Origin: Gaiellasilicea sp963806955
GTDB taxonomy: Bacteria; Actinomycetota; Thermoleophilia; Gaiellales; Gaiellaceae
Assembly: GCA_963806955.1 (NCBI GenBank)
Contig: CAWDZG010000002.1
Span: 1,612,001 to 1,676,000, forward strand
Reading direction: 5' to 3'
DNA length: 64,000 nt
A program made the translations under genes and the position numbers. Shown piece by piece: positions 25,917 through 36,484 of this stretch (positions within the stretch are counted from its first letter, which is position 1; every line of letters starts with the position of its first letter). The notes under the pieces were generated by a model. It saw only the letters and a list, made by a program, of their open reading frames with translations. It was not told the origin of the DNA and ran no database searches.

Positions 25917-27025
25917 GGCTCGACCGCGTGGATCCGCACGGCCTCGTGGAGCGCCTCGACGAGGCGGCTGGTCGAGCCGCTCACGTCGTGCCGCTCGAGT
26001 GCGACGCGCCGGGCTTCGGCTCCCATCCGCGCCGCTTCCCCGGGGTTGTCGATCAAGCGCCGGATCGCAGCGACGAGCGCGTCGTCGTCACCCGGCTCGA
26101 CCAGGATCCCGGCTTCCGGCGGCACCATCTCCGCCATCGCGTTGACGTTCAGCGCCACGACCGGGAGCCCGGCGCCCATCGCTTCGAGCACAGCGTTCGG
26201 CCACATGTCGATCTCGCTGGGGAAGACGAACACGTCGCTCGCATGGAGGACCTGCAGCACTCTCCCGTCACCCGGCCGCACGTCGCCGATCACCTCGACT
26301 TCCAGGCCCGCAGCGACGCTCTCGGGCGTGACCATCACGAGGCGGCAGCGGTCACGCAGGTGCTCCTGGTGGAGTCGCAGCAGCCGGTTGCCCCCCTTCC
26401 GCTCCAGGCTGCGGCCGACGAACACGATGCGTGGAAGGCCCTCGCGTGCGGGGGCTTCCGCAGGCGGCTCGGGCATGGCGATCCCGAACGGAACGATCCG
26501 GATCTTCTCCGGTGGAACACCGTAGTCCCGGCGTAGCGAACCGGCCGCCCACTCGCTGTTGGCGACTACCAGCGTCGCGGCGTCGTAGACGCGTTGCTCG
26601 AGCCGCATCGTCATCGGCAGCAGCCTCCGCGTCCAGCCCGTGGGCCGCCGGTACGGGAGCAGGAACGCGTTCTGCGCGTTCGTCGTGTCGAGCGAGACGA
26701 CGGTGGGGACGGACTCGAGCGCGCGCGCGCTCAGGAGCGCTGCGTTGTGCGTGTAGACGTGAGCGACGTCGCAGCGCGCGAGCGCCGCGGCGAGCCGGCG
26801 CCGAACGTGCATGCTCAGGGCGAGCTCGGCCCGGAGTGGCTTGAGGTCGGCGTCGAAGCGGTCGAGCGGGGGGATGCGGGCACCGACGAGCCGCCGCCCG
26901 AAGCCGGGCGGCGGGACGTGCAGGAACTCCGGCTCGATCTCCGGGTGCGCGCCCAGCGCTCGCTCGAGGTGGAGGTGCACCGTCGCGTGCCCGCCGATGT
27001 TCTCGTTGACGAAGAGGACGCGCAC
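25913..27025 (-). CDS. glycosyltransferase family 4
   Basis: A 370-aa GT-B enzyme: RVLFVNENIGGHATVHLHLERAL, VANSEWAAGSLRRDYGVPPEKIRIVPFGI, RIVFVGRSLERKGGNRLL, FPSEIDMWPNAVLEAMGAGLPVVALNVNAMAEMV. The E-x7-E motif is altered to D-MWPNAVLE. GTG 27025 was chosen since the beta-strand VRVLFVNE starts there; the frame stays open far upstream, but that stretch lies over the flippase gene. The gap to the flippase is 14 nt. Confidence 0.87.
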   Translation of the reverse strand: MRVLFVNENIGGHATVHLHLERALGAHPEIEPEFLHVPPPGFGRRLVGARIPPLDRFDADLKPLRAELALSMHVRRRLAAALARCDVAHVYTHNAALLSARALESVPTVVSLDTTNAQNAFLLPYRRPTGWTRRLLPMTMRLEQRVYDAATLVVANSEWAAGSLRRDYGVPPEKIRIVPFGIAMPEPPAEAPAREGLPRIVFVGRSLERKGGNRLLRLHQEHLRDRCRLVMVTPESVAAGLEVEVIGDVRPGDGRVLQVLHASDVFVFPSEIDMWPNAVLEAMGAGLPVVALNVNAMAEMVPPEAGILVEPGDDDALVAAIRRLIDNPGEAARMGAEARRVALERHDVSGSTSRLVEALHEAVRIHAVEP

Positions 27026-27039
27026 GGCCGAGGCGCACC

Positions 27040-28497
27040 CTACGCGATGGTTCGCCGAACCCGGATGCGAAGGATCTGCTCGATCACCTCGCGCACCGCG
27101 CCGGGCGCGACCGCGACGATCGCGACGTACGCCGCGCTCGCGACCGCGGCGGCCAGCAGCCAAGGCCCGGGCAGGAAGACGATCACGGCGGCCATCACCG
27201 CCAGCGCCGGGCCGAGCACCCGGAAGTAGCCAAGCCCGGGGAGGAACCCCTCCCGGGCCCTGATCGCGACTGCGACGGCCACGAGCAAGAGGGCCTCCGA
27301 GGCGACCGCGACGTACGCCGCCGCCTGATAGCCGTAGTGCGGCAGCAGCGCGACGTTCGCGACGACGTTCAGCACGAGCACCGCTGCGGCAAGGCCGAGC
27401 AGCAGCCGGTCTCTCCCTGACGCGATCAGGATGTTCCAGAGCAGGGCTCCGACGAACATCATCGGCGTATAGAGAGCGAGCACCCGGAGAACCGAGGCTG
27501 CGTCGGCGTACTGCGCGCCCGACGTCAGCGAGACGATCTCCTCTGCGAACAGCGCGAGGATGAGCGCCAGCGGGAGCCCGATCGCGATCATCACGTCGAA
27601 CGTCTTCGTGATCAGGCGCCGCAACCTCGGATCGTTTGTCGCGATGAACCGTGACAGGGGCGGCAGGACGGTGACGCTGACCGCCGCGACCGCCGTGCCG
27701 GAGAGCTCGAGGAACTTGTACGCGGCGCTGTAGAGACCCACCTCGCGCTCGGGCCGCAGCAGCGCGAGCAGCAGCGTGTCGATCCGGAAGTAGACCTGGC
27801 CGAGGCCCAGCGCCACAGCGAGCGCCGCGGAGCCGCCGATCAGCGCGCGCCAGGCGCCGAGATCGAACTCGGGGCGCAGCGACACGATTCGCGACACGAC
27901 CGCGAGGTTCACGAGCAGCGTGACCAGGAGGCCGGCGACGTTGGCCCACACCACGCCCACGAAGCCGTAATCGAACGCGAGCGCGCCCAGCGTCAGTCCG
28001 AGCGTGACGAGGCGGCCGGCGAGATTGGCGACCACGGCCCAGTGCATGCGCAGCTGCGCCTGGAGGACGGGCGTGAGGCCGGCCGTCATCATGATCGCCA
28101 CCGCGCCGACGGCACCGATGAGGACGCCGGTGCGCGTCTGCTCGCTGAGCGGTGCGAAGAGCCCGATCGCGACGATCGCCCCGACGATGACCACGGAGAG
28201 CGCGGCACGCAGCGAGAGCGAGGTGCGCATCACCGCTTCCGTCCGCTCCGGTGCGGCCGAGATCTCACGAACGACGGCGGTGGAGAGACCGATGTCGACG
28301 AGCACGACCGAGACGAAGATCACGACCAGGGAAGCGGCGTACTCGCCGTAGGCCGCGGGGCCGAGGCCGCGCGTCGCGGCGACGAAGGTGAAGAACGCGA
28401 TCGCCGAGGCAAGCAGCGTCCCGACCGCCTGCACGAGCGTGTTCGAGGCGAGTCGCGCGGTGAGCGGCGCCTCACCCGCCCGGGCCGCGTCGGTCAT
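27040..28497 (-). CDS. Wzx-type polysaccharide flippase
   Basis: A 485-aa MOP-superfamily protein with about 14 hydrophobic helices. LASNTLVQAVGTLLASAIAFFTFVAATRGLGPAAYGEYAA is the classic N-terminal signature, and a polyprenyl-linked repeat unit is the expected cargo. Another family-like element is YSAAYKFLELSGTAVAAVSVTVLPPLSR. ATG 28497 overlaps the stop of the upstream polymerase-like gene (ATGA). Confidence 0.9.
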   Translation of the reverse strand: MTDAARAGEAPLTARLASNTLVQAVGTLLASAIAFFTFVAATRGLGPAAYGEYAASLVVIFVSVVLVDIGLSTAVVREISAAPERTEAVMRTSLSLRAALSVVIVGAIVAIGLFAPLSEQTRTGVLIGAVGAVAIMMTAGLTPVLQAQLRMHWAVVANLAGRLVTLGLTLGALAFDYGFVGVVWANVAGLLVTLLVNLAVVSRIVSLRPEFDLGAWRALIGGSAALAVALGLGQVYFRIDTLLLALLRPEREVGLYSAAYKFLELSGTAVAAVSVTVLPPLSRFIATNDPRLRRLITKTFDVMIAIGLPLALILALFAEEIVSLTSGAQYADAASVLRVLALYTPMMFVGALLWNILIASGRDRLLLGLAAAVLVLNVVANVALLPHYGYQAAAYVAVASEALLLVAVAVAIRAREGFLPGLGYFRVLGPALAVMAAVIVFLPGPWLLAAAVASAAYVAIVAVAPGAVREVIEQILRIRVRRTIA

Positions 28498-30329
28498 CCG
28501 CCCTCGAGGCGCGCCCGTTGGGTGCGCGCCCAGTTGCTGCGCGGGTGCAGGCGGAGAGCGTCGTCGAGCTCGCGCCGGGCCGCGTCGAGCTGCCCGGCAT
28601 CCTCGTAGGCGTTCGCGAGCAGCAGGTGCAGGGGGGCGGACCGCGGCTCGAGCTCGAGAGCGCGGCGGAGGGCCTGGATCGCCTCTGCTGGGCGGCCCGC
28701 CAGTGCGCTCTGGGCAAGGTAGGGCGAGGTCGACAACGGATCGAGGCGGCGGGCCAGCCGCAGGCCCGCGGGATCGCCGGTGCGGAGCGCGTGCTCGGTG
28801 AGCCGGGCAGACAGCCACGTCGGCACAAACGCGAGCAGTATGAGGCCGGCGATGGCGGCGCCGAGGGCGAACCTCGCCCGGCCTCGGAGCACCCTCGGGC
28901 TCTCAGGGTCGGCGGCGCTCGAGGCTGCGATGCCAAGGATCAGGAACAACGTGATGCCGAGGCTCGGCACGGTGAAGAGCCAGTCCCCGGAGGCGTGCAC
29001 GAGCCAGTACGACCCGGCACCGAGCGCCGCAACCCCCCAGACGGACGCGCGGCCGCGGACGGCGACGATCAGCAACGGGACGATTGCGAGGCCAAGCAGG
29101 AAGAGGCCGACGAGCCCCGTCTCGGAGAGCACGTCGAGCGGCAGCGAGTGCGCTCGCTCGGGGTTCTCGTCGCTGCGACCGAGTTGGCGGTAGACGGTGC
29201 CGAAGCCGCGTGCGCCGACCCCCGCGACCGGATGCTCCTGGAAGGTCGTGAGCGCGACTCGCCAGAAGTCGGGCCGCTCGGAGCCGAAGCTGGCGAAGTG
29301 CGTGCCGCGCGCGTCGACCTCGGGGTCCTGGGAGAACTGCTCCCAACGGTCGCGCGCGAACGCGCGCGGGTCACCCTCGATCGCGATGAACGCGACCGCA
29401 CCGGTGACGACGGCCGCGAGCACAGCGGCGAGCGCTGAGCGGCCGAGCAGCCGGCCCGCCGCGGGTGACACCGTCAAGCGCCGATCGGCGATCGCGTACG
29501 CGACACCGCAGACGGCGGCCGCGACCGTCGCGAGCAGGAGTGCCTTCCCCGCGTCGCGGACGGCGTTCTCGAGGCCGGCGCCGCTCGCGCGGTAGGGCTC
29601 GGTCAGGGTCGTTGCCGCAAGGGCGGCGAGCCCGCTGGCGATTGCGGCCGGAACGAGCAGTCGAAGCCGGTCACGGGCGACGGCGAAGACGACGGCGGCG
29701 GAGACGAGCAGAGCCACTCCGCCGCCGGCGCTCTGCGTCAGGAGCCAGACAGCGAGGACGGCGACGGTGGCCGCGAGCCCGGCGGCCCGCGCGGCGAGCG
29801 AGCCTTCTCGGCGCGCGGCAAGCGCAACGGCCGGCCAGACCGCGACGAGGGACAGCGCTGCCTGCGCATTGACGTACGTGATCGGGAAGTAGAGGCGTCC
29901 GCCGCGGAAGTGCTCCTCCGGCGACGCTCCGAACGCGAGAGCGGTGCCGGTCGCGACGGCCGCCGCCCCGACGCCGAGGACGACCACGCCGAGTGCGAGG
30001 GTTCGGTCTCGGTCGTTCCTGAGCGTCAGGACTGGCGTAGCGAGCGCAAATCCGTACAGTGTGATCAGCAGGGCTTCGTCCCGGGCAAGAGCCGGGACGG
30101 GGGACCAGACGAGTGACAGGGCTGTCCATGCGGCAAATCCGGACAGTCCTGCGAAGGCGGCAAGGGCGAGGCGAGAGGACCGGTGGACGCCCGCGCCGAA
30201 CACGACGATCGTGAGGAGGAGACACCCGGCGAGAAGGGCATAGGGCAGCCAATCCGAAGCGACGATGCTGCCGCGCTCCCACCAGGCGAGTGCCAGCACG
30301 AACGTGAGGAGCAGCGCGGTCGGCGCCAC
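28494..30329 (-). CDS. O-antigen ligase/polymerase-like protein with C-terminal TPR segment
   Basis: A 611-aa protein. The first 500 residues form about 12 hydrophobic helices with the large loop containing SERPDFWRVALTTFQEHPVAGVGARGFGTVY and RAHSLPLDVLSETGLVGLFLL, typical of the Wzy_C/O-antigen ligase superfamily. The C-terminal 100 residues are soluble with TPR-like helices (PAEAIQALRRALELEPRSAPLHLLLANAYEDAG). Such TPR-tailed members often act in glycan transfer to lipid or protein. GTG start. It is the second polymerase/ligase of the locus, so one may polymerise and the other ligate. Confidence 0.82.
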   Translation of the reverse strand: MAPTALLLTFVLALAWWERGSIVASDWLPYALLAGCLLLTIVVFGAGVHRSSRLALAAFAGLSGFAAWTALSLVWSPVPALARDEALLITLYGFALATPVLTLRNDRDRTLALGVVVLGVGAAAVATGTALAFGASPEEHFRGGRLYFPITYVNAQAALSLVAVWPAVALAARREGSLAARAAGLAATVAVLAVWLLTQSAGGGVALLVSAAVVFAVARDRLRLLVPAAIASGLAALAATTLTEPYRASGAGLENAVRDAGKALLLATVAAAVCGVAYAIADRRLTVSPAAGRLLGRSALAAVLAAVVTGAVAFIAIEGDPRAFARDRWEQFSQDPEVDARGTHFASFGSERPDFWRVALTTFQEHPVAGVGARGFGTVYRQLGRSDENPERAHSLPLDVLSETGLVGLFLLGLAIVPLLIVAVRGRASVWGVAALGAGSYWLVHASGDWLFTVPSLGITLFLILGIAASSAADPESPRVLRGRARFALGAAIAGLILLAFVPTWLSARLTEHALRTGDPAGLRLARRLDPLSTSPYLAQSALAGRPAEAIQALRRALELEPRSAPLHLLLANAYEDAGQLDAARRELDDALRLHPRSNWARTQRARLEGG

Positions 30330-30403
30330 GCTCAGGGCTGTGGCCCCAGCCGTATCCCTGGCCCGGGCACTCGGAGACGGGATCGCTGGCAGTATCGAAA
30401 TGA

Positions 30404-30432
30404 TTGTGATTGCCGTTTTACGGCAATAGAGG
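30404..30432 (+). promoter_or_regulatory. candidate promoter with palindrome in the spacer, upstream of the LPFTG gene
   Basis: TTGTGA (30404-30409) and TAGAGG (30427-30432) are 17 bp apart. The spacer is filled by ATTGCCG-TTTTA-CGGCAAT (30409-30427), a perfect 7-bp inverted repeat. The surrounding 60 bp are markedly AT-richer than the rest. The -10 is weak, so an activator or repressor site, or an RNA hairpin, are both possible. Confidence 0.45.
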
Positions 30433-30478
30433 TGAGAAATTGCGGTGCACGTTCATCAAGCGGGGGAAAGGGATTGAC

Positions 30479-30871
30479 ATGAAGTTTGGGCGGATCGTAA
30501 CGGGTGTACTTGCCATCCTCGTGATGGCAGTTGTCGCGGCTCCAGGGGCGTCGGCGGCGTCGCCGCGGGAAATTTATGCGGACTTTGCCGACAACGGGCG
30601 GCTGGACGGGAACTACTCCAAGGCTGATCTCGAGCGTGCGTTGCAGGACGCCGAGGGCCAGGGGTACCCGGGGGCCGGGACCGGCCCGGCTCAGGCCGCG
30701 ATTCAGGATCGGCTCGGTGAGGATGCCGGCGACGACGGCGTGGGAGCAGTCGGTCAGAGTGGCGGCACACTGCCGTTCACGGGCGTCGACCTGGCTCTCC
30801 TGACGTTCGGCGCGGTCGCGCTGCTCGTGCTCGGATGGGGTTTCAGGCGCTTGGGACGGGCCCGCACGTAG
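30479..30871 (+). CDS. small secreted LPXTG-type surface protein
   Basis: A 130-aa protein I do not recognise as a family. Signal peptide (about 1-26, cleaved after ASA), a short acidic mature part of about 70 residues (REIYADFADNGRLDGNYSKADLERAL), a Gly/Asp-rich linker, then LPFTG at 98-102, a hydrophobic helix (104-120) and a basic tail RRLGRAR: a complete sortase sorting signal. ATG 30479 follows GGGGGAAAGGG. No sortase is in the window. Its position between polymerase and initiating transferase suggests a cell-wall-anchored EPS protein. Confidence 0.75.
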   Translation: MKFGRIVTGVLAILVMAVVAAPGASAASPREIYADFADNGRLDGNYSKADLERALQDAEGQGYPGAGTGPAQAAIQDRLGEDAGDDGVGAVGQSGGTLPFTGVDLALLTFGAVALLVLGWGFRRLGRART

Positions 30872-30910
30872 GTGTGCGGCACTCCGCTCTCAACGTCTAG
30901 AGGTCGATAG

Positions 30911-32419
30911 ATGGTGCAACTCACCGAAGCGGTGGCGTCGGAGGCGCTCCTCGAGCGGACCGCCGGCAACGCCGGGCGGAGCTCCTTCCGTCTCGGTTTG
31001 CGGGCCGGGACGCCGTGGACCATCGCCTGCGTCGCGGTTGATTCCGCGATGCTCGTGCTCGCCGCGACGGCGACGGCATTCGGTGCGGCCGACGCCGGCG
31101 TCACGCCGGCATCTCCCGTCTGGACGGCGGCGTTCGGAGTGGCGGTCGTCGCCCTGCTCGCGTCGCGGGGGCTGTACGCCCCGGTGCTCCGGCTGCGGAC
31201 GATCGACGACGTGCGTCAGGTCATCGCCGCGACGAGCGTTTCGGCGATGGCGCTGATCTCGCTGGCGGCGATCCTCGGTGCCGGCCGCTCGCCTGTGGAA
31301 GACGTCGTCCGCATCTGGGCGTTCGCCACCGCCTACGTCGCCGCCGGGCGGGTTGCGCTCTACTGGTCTCAGGCTCAGGCCAGACGTGCCGGCGAGGGAC
31401 TGCGGCCGACGCTGATCGTGGGCGCGGGCAAGGTCGGCCGGCTCGCGGCCCGGCGGCTGCTCGACTCGCCACAGCTCGGGCTGAAGCCGGTTGGCTTCCT
31501 CGACAAGGATCCGCTGGCGGGCACGGGCACCGGCTCCGACTTGCCCGTGCTCGGGGCGAGTTGGGATCTGGAAGCGGTCGTGCGGGAGCACGGCGTCGAG
31601 CAGGTCATCATCAGCTTCTCGACGGCGCCGGACGACGTGCTGCTCCGCCTCGTCCGCCACTGTCACGAGCTGGGAGTCGCGGTCGCGATGGTGCCGCGGC
31701 TGTACGAGCGAACGACGACGCGGATGACCGTCGAGCACATCGGTGGGCTCCCGCTCGTCACAGCTCATCCGTCCGATCCGCGCAGCTGGCAGTTCGGGTT
31801 GAAGCACGCTGCGGACCGCGTCGCCGCCGTCGTGCTGATCGCGCTCCTCTCACCCGTCTTCCTCGCGGCCGCGCTGGCGACCTACGCCAGCCTGGGGCGT
31901 CCGATCCTGTTTCGCCAGCGCCGCGTCGGCCGCGACGGGACGGAGTTCGACATGCTCAAGTTCAGGACGATGCGCGGCGCACCCGAGGAGCGCGGCGAAG
32001 CCGACGCGGCCTGGGCCCGGCAGCAGCTCCACGATCCCGACGGAGGGGCGGAGCTCGACGCGCCCGCCATCGACGTTCGAACAGGCGTGGGCAGGCTCCT
32101 GCGCCGCTCGTCAATCGACGAGTTGCCGCAGCTCTTCAACGTGCTTTTCGGGCACATGTCGATCGTCGGCCCTCGACCTGAGCGTGTGCGCTACGTGCGG
32201 GAGTTCGAGGGGAGCATCTACCGCTACTGCGACCGCCACCGCGTCAAGTCGGGCATCACGGGCTGGGCGCAGGCGAACGGCCTGCGTGGGAACACCTCGC
32301 TGACCGATCGCGTCGAGTGGGACAACTACTACATCGAGAACTTCTCGCTGTGGCTCGACGTGAAGATCCTCCTCATGACGGTCACCGCGGTGTTCGCGTC
32401 GTTCAAGTCCGTCCAGTAA
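30911..32419 (+). CDS. exopolysaccharide biosynthesis polyprenyl glycosylphosphotransferase
   Basis: A 502-aa initiating transferase that moves a hexose-1-phosphate onto undecaprenyl phosphate. N-terminal TM helices (about 35-120), a Rossmann-like central part (LIVGAGKVGRLAARRLLDSPQLGLKPVGFLD, about 165-195), one membrane segment near 310, then the catalytic domain: LFRQRRVGRDGTEFDMLKFRTM, LRRSSIDELPQLFNVLFGHMSIVGPRPE, GITGWAQANGLRG. ATG 30911 lies 7 nt after AGAGG. It closes the EPS locus on the right. Confidence 0.94.
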   Translation: MVQLTEAVASEALLERTAGNAGRSSFRLGLRAGTPWTIACVAVDSAMLVLAATATAFGAADAGVTPASPVWTAAFGVAVVALLASRGLYAPVLRLRTIDDVRQVIAATSVSAMALISLAAILGAGRSPVEDVVRIWAFATAYVAAGRVALYWSQAQARRAGEGLRPTLIVGAGKVGRLAARRLLDSPQLGLKPVGFLDKDPLAGTGTGSDLPVLGASWDLEAVVREHGVEQVIISFSTAPDDVLLRLVRHCHELGVAVAMVPRLYERTTTRMTVEHIGGLPLVTAHPSDPRSWQFGLKHAADRVAAVVLIALLSPVFLAAALATYASLGRPILFRQRRVGRDGTEFDMLKFRTMRGAPEERGEADAAWARQQLHDPDGGAELDAPAIDVRTGVGRLLRRSSIDELPQLFNVLFGHMSIVGPRPERVRYVREFEGSIYRYCDRHRVKSGITGWAQANGLRGNTSLTDRVEWDNYYIENFSLWLDVKILLMTVTAVFASFKSVQ

Positions 32420-32492
32420 GCGCGCGGGCCCGCACGACTGCCCGTTCAGGTGACGGGGGGACCGTCCGATACCATGGGCATAGACCTTCGAG

Positions 32493-32516
32493 CCGGAGGG
32501 CGGCAAAGCTCTCCGG
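32493..32516 (+). promoter_or_regulatory. leader region of clpC with short hairpin
   Basis: CCGGAG (32493-32498) and CTCCGG (32511-32516) can pair in the leader ahead of clpC. GATACCAT at 32468-32475 could be its -10. No known regulator site (for example ClgR) was recognised with confidence. Confidence 0.3.
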
Positions 32517-32545
32517 AATCTAGGCCGGAAGGAGGGTCGATCAGG

Positions 32546-35092
<2,547 letters not shown>

Positions 35093-35099
35093 CGCCTCG

Positions 35100-35131
35100 A
35101 AAAGGCCGGCTCCACAGGGTCGGCCTTTTCT
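35100..35131 (+). terminator. intrinsic terminator of clpC
   Basis: AAAAGGCCG and CGGCCTTTT form a 9-bp stem around a 12-nt loop, ending in TTTTCTT. It sits 7 nt after the clpC stop and separates it from the ars operon. Confidence 0.85.
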
Positions 35132-35135
35132 TCGC

Positions 35136-35164
35136 TTGCTCATATCGACAAGTATCGATATGAT
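35136..35164 (+). promoter_or_regulatory. ars promoter with ArsR operator
   Basis: TTGCTC (35136-35141) and TATGAT (35159-35164) with a 17-bp spacer. The spacer and -10 are covered by CATATCGA-CAAGTA-TCGATATG (35141-35162), a perfect 8-bp inverted repeat. An ArsR/SmtB dimer there would block polymerase, so arsenite-induced autoregulation is the obvious reading. The -10 ends 6 nt before the arsR GTG, so the transcript is probably leaderless. Confidence 0.82.
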
Positions 35165-35170
35165 GGGGGC

Positions 35171-35515
35171 GTGACCACGACGCTCGCACCCGCCCGCTGC
35201 TGCGCTCCGCTCGCCGAGCCGACCCTCTCGGACGAGCAGGCGGCCGCGACGGCCGAGCTCTTCAAGGCGCTCGGCGACCCGGCTCGCGTGCGGCTCGTCA
35301 ACCTGATCGCAGCGAACGGCGGCGCGGTGTGCATGTGCGACCTGATCGAGCCGCTCGGGCTCGCTCAGCCGACCGTCTCGCATCACATGCGCAAGCTCGT
35401 CGAGTCGGGGCTCGTCGAGCGCGAGCAGCGCGGCAAGTGGGCCTATTTCACCTTGAACCGTGACGCTGTCGCGACCCTCGCGGCCGTCGCCGACCTGAAG
35501 GGAGTGTGTTGCTGA
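35171..35515 (+). CDS. arsR: ArsR family arsenic-responsive repressor
   Basis: A 114-aa winged-helix repressor. LFKALGDPARVRLVNLI begins the DNA-binding domain; C54-M-C56-D-L is the As(III) site motif of the classical ArsR alpha-3 helix; QPTVSHHMRKLVESGLVEREQRGKWAYFTL is the HTH and wing. Extra Cys pairs occur at residues 10-11 and at the very C-terminus (VCC) and might provide a third thiol ligand. GTG 35171. Its TGA overlaps the arsM ATG by 1 nt (TGATG). Confidence 0.93.
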   Translation: MTTTLAPARCCAPLAEPTLSDEQAAATAELFKALGDPARVRLVNLIAANGGAVCMCDLIEPLGLAQPTVSHHMRKLVESGLVEREQRGKWAYFTLNRDAVATLAAVADLKGVCC

Positions 35516-36336
35516 TGACCGTTACGGGAGCAGAGGAGCTGCGCGAGGAGGTGCGCCGCCGCTACGCGGAGTCGGCCCTCGCGGTGAGCGAGGGGGCGGG
35601 GTGCGGCTGCGGCAGCGGCTCGTGCTGCGATGACGGCGCCGCGACCGGCGGCTTCGGCGCCGGCCTCTACGACGCCGACCAGCACGGCGAGCTGCCCGAG
35701 ACGGCGGTGCTCGCGTCGCTCGGCTGCGGCAACCCGGTCGCCGTCGCCGAGCTGAACGAGGGCGAGACGGTGCTCGACCTCGGCTCGGGCGGCGGCATCG
35801 ACGTGATTCTGTCGGCGCGGCGGGTCGGCGAGACCGGCCTGGCGTTCGGGCTCGACATGACCGACGAGATGCTCGCCCTGGCGCGTCGCAACGCGGCGGA
35901 GGCGGAGGTTCGCAACGCGATCTTCCTCAAGGGCGAGATCGAGCGGGTGCCCCTGCCGGCCGACTCGGTCGACGTCGTGATCTCGAATTGCGTGATCAAC
36001 CTCTCGACCGACAAGGCCGCCGTGCTGGCGGAGATCGGCCGCGTGCTCCGGCCCGGCGGCCGCGTCGGCGTCAGCGACGTCGTCGCGGAAGACCGGCTCA
36101 ACCCGGACGACCGCGCCGAGCGCGGCAGCTACGTCGGCTGCATCGCGGGCGCCCTCTCGGTGGGCGAGTACCGCGCGGGCCTCGAGGCCGCGGGCTTCGA
36201 GGACGTCACGATCGACTTCACGCACGAGGTCGCCGACGGCCTGCACGGCGCGATCGTCCGCGCGGTCAAGACGACCGATCCAGCGGGAAAGGGCCTCCCG
36301 GTGATCCAGCCGGCCACGAGCGCCGGCTGCTGCTAG
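35515..36336 (+). CDS. arsM: arsenite S-adenosylmethionine methyltransferase
   Basis: A 273-aa enzyme that methylates As(III) to volatile or less retained species. SAM motif I is VLDLGSGGGIDVILSARR (about 86-103). The three conserved As-binding cysteines are present: C71 (LGCGNP), C159 (SNCVINLS) and C209 (YVGCIAGAL), with the C159-C209 spacing of 50 seen in characterised ArsM as I recall it. Further Cys clusters lie at 30-38 and at the C-terminus (GCC). ATG 35515 shares 1 nt with arsR. This is a minimal two-gene methylation operon without efflux or reductase genes. Confidence 0.94.
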   Translation: MTVTGAEELREEVRRRYAESALAVSEGAGCGCGSGSCCDDGAATGGFGAGLYDADQHGELPETAVLASLGCGNPVAVAELNEGETVLDLGSGGGIDVILSARRVGETGLAFGLDMTDEMLALARRNAAEAEVRNAIFLKGEIERVPLPADSVDVVISNCVINLSTDKAAVLAEIGRVLRPGGRVGVSDVVAEDRLNPDDRAERGSYVGCIAGALSVGEYRAGLEAAGFEDVTIDFTHEVADGLHGAIVRAVKTTDPAGKGLPVIQPATSAGCC

Positions 36337-36346
36337 CTCGAGGGAG

Positions 36347-36419
36347 TGGAGCGTGCCGGGATCGAACCGGCGACCTCCGCCTTGCAAAGGCGGCGCTCTC
36401 CCAGCTGAGCTAACGCCCC
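36347..36419 (-). tRNA. tRNA-Ala (UGC)
   Basis: A 73-nt cloverleaf on the minus strand. The 7-bp acceptor stem contains the G3-U70 pair diagnostic of alanine; D arm GCTCAGCTGGGAGAGC; anticodon stem CCGCC/GGCGG with loop TTTGCAA (anticodon TGC); T arm GCCGG-TTCGATC-CCGGC. The 3' CCA is not encoded. It lies between arsM and the terminator of the protease gene. Confidence 0.97.
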
Positions 36420-36440
36420 GAGCGGCTCCAGTGTAGAGGT

Positions 36441-36470
36441 GGGGGAGCGCCCCTTGCAGGGCGCTCCCCC
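36441..36470 (-). terminator. hairpin terminator of the M36 protease gene
   Basis: GGGGGAGCGCCC-CTTGCA-GGGCGCTCCCCC, a perfect 12-bp stem with a 6-nt loop, 15 nt after the protease stop on the minus strand. No U-tract follows. Confidence 0.7.
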
Positions 36471-36484
36471 AGTGACTCGCGGGC

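Noticed and set aside
30330..30478. Riboswitch (for example c-di-GMP or c-di-AMP) upstream of the LPFTG gene
   Set aside because: Only one short hairpin is present; none of the conserved core sequences of these riboswitch classes could be found in the 150 nt.
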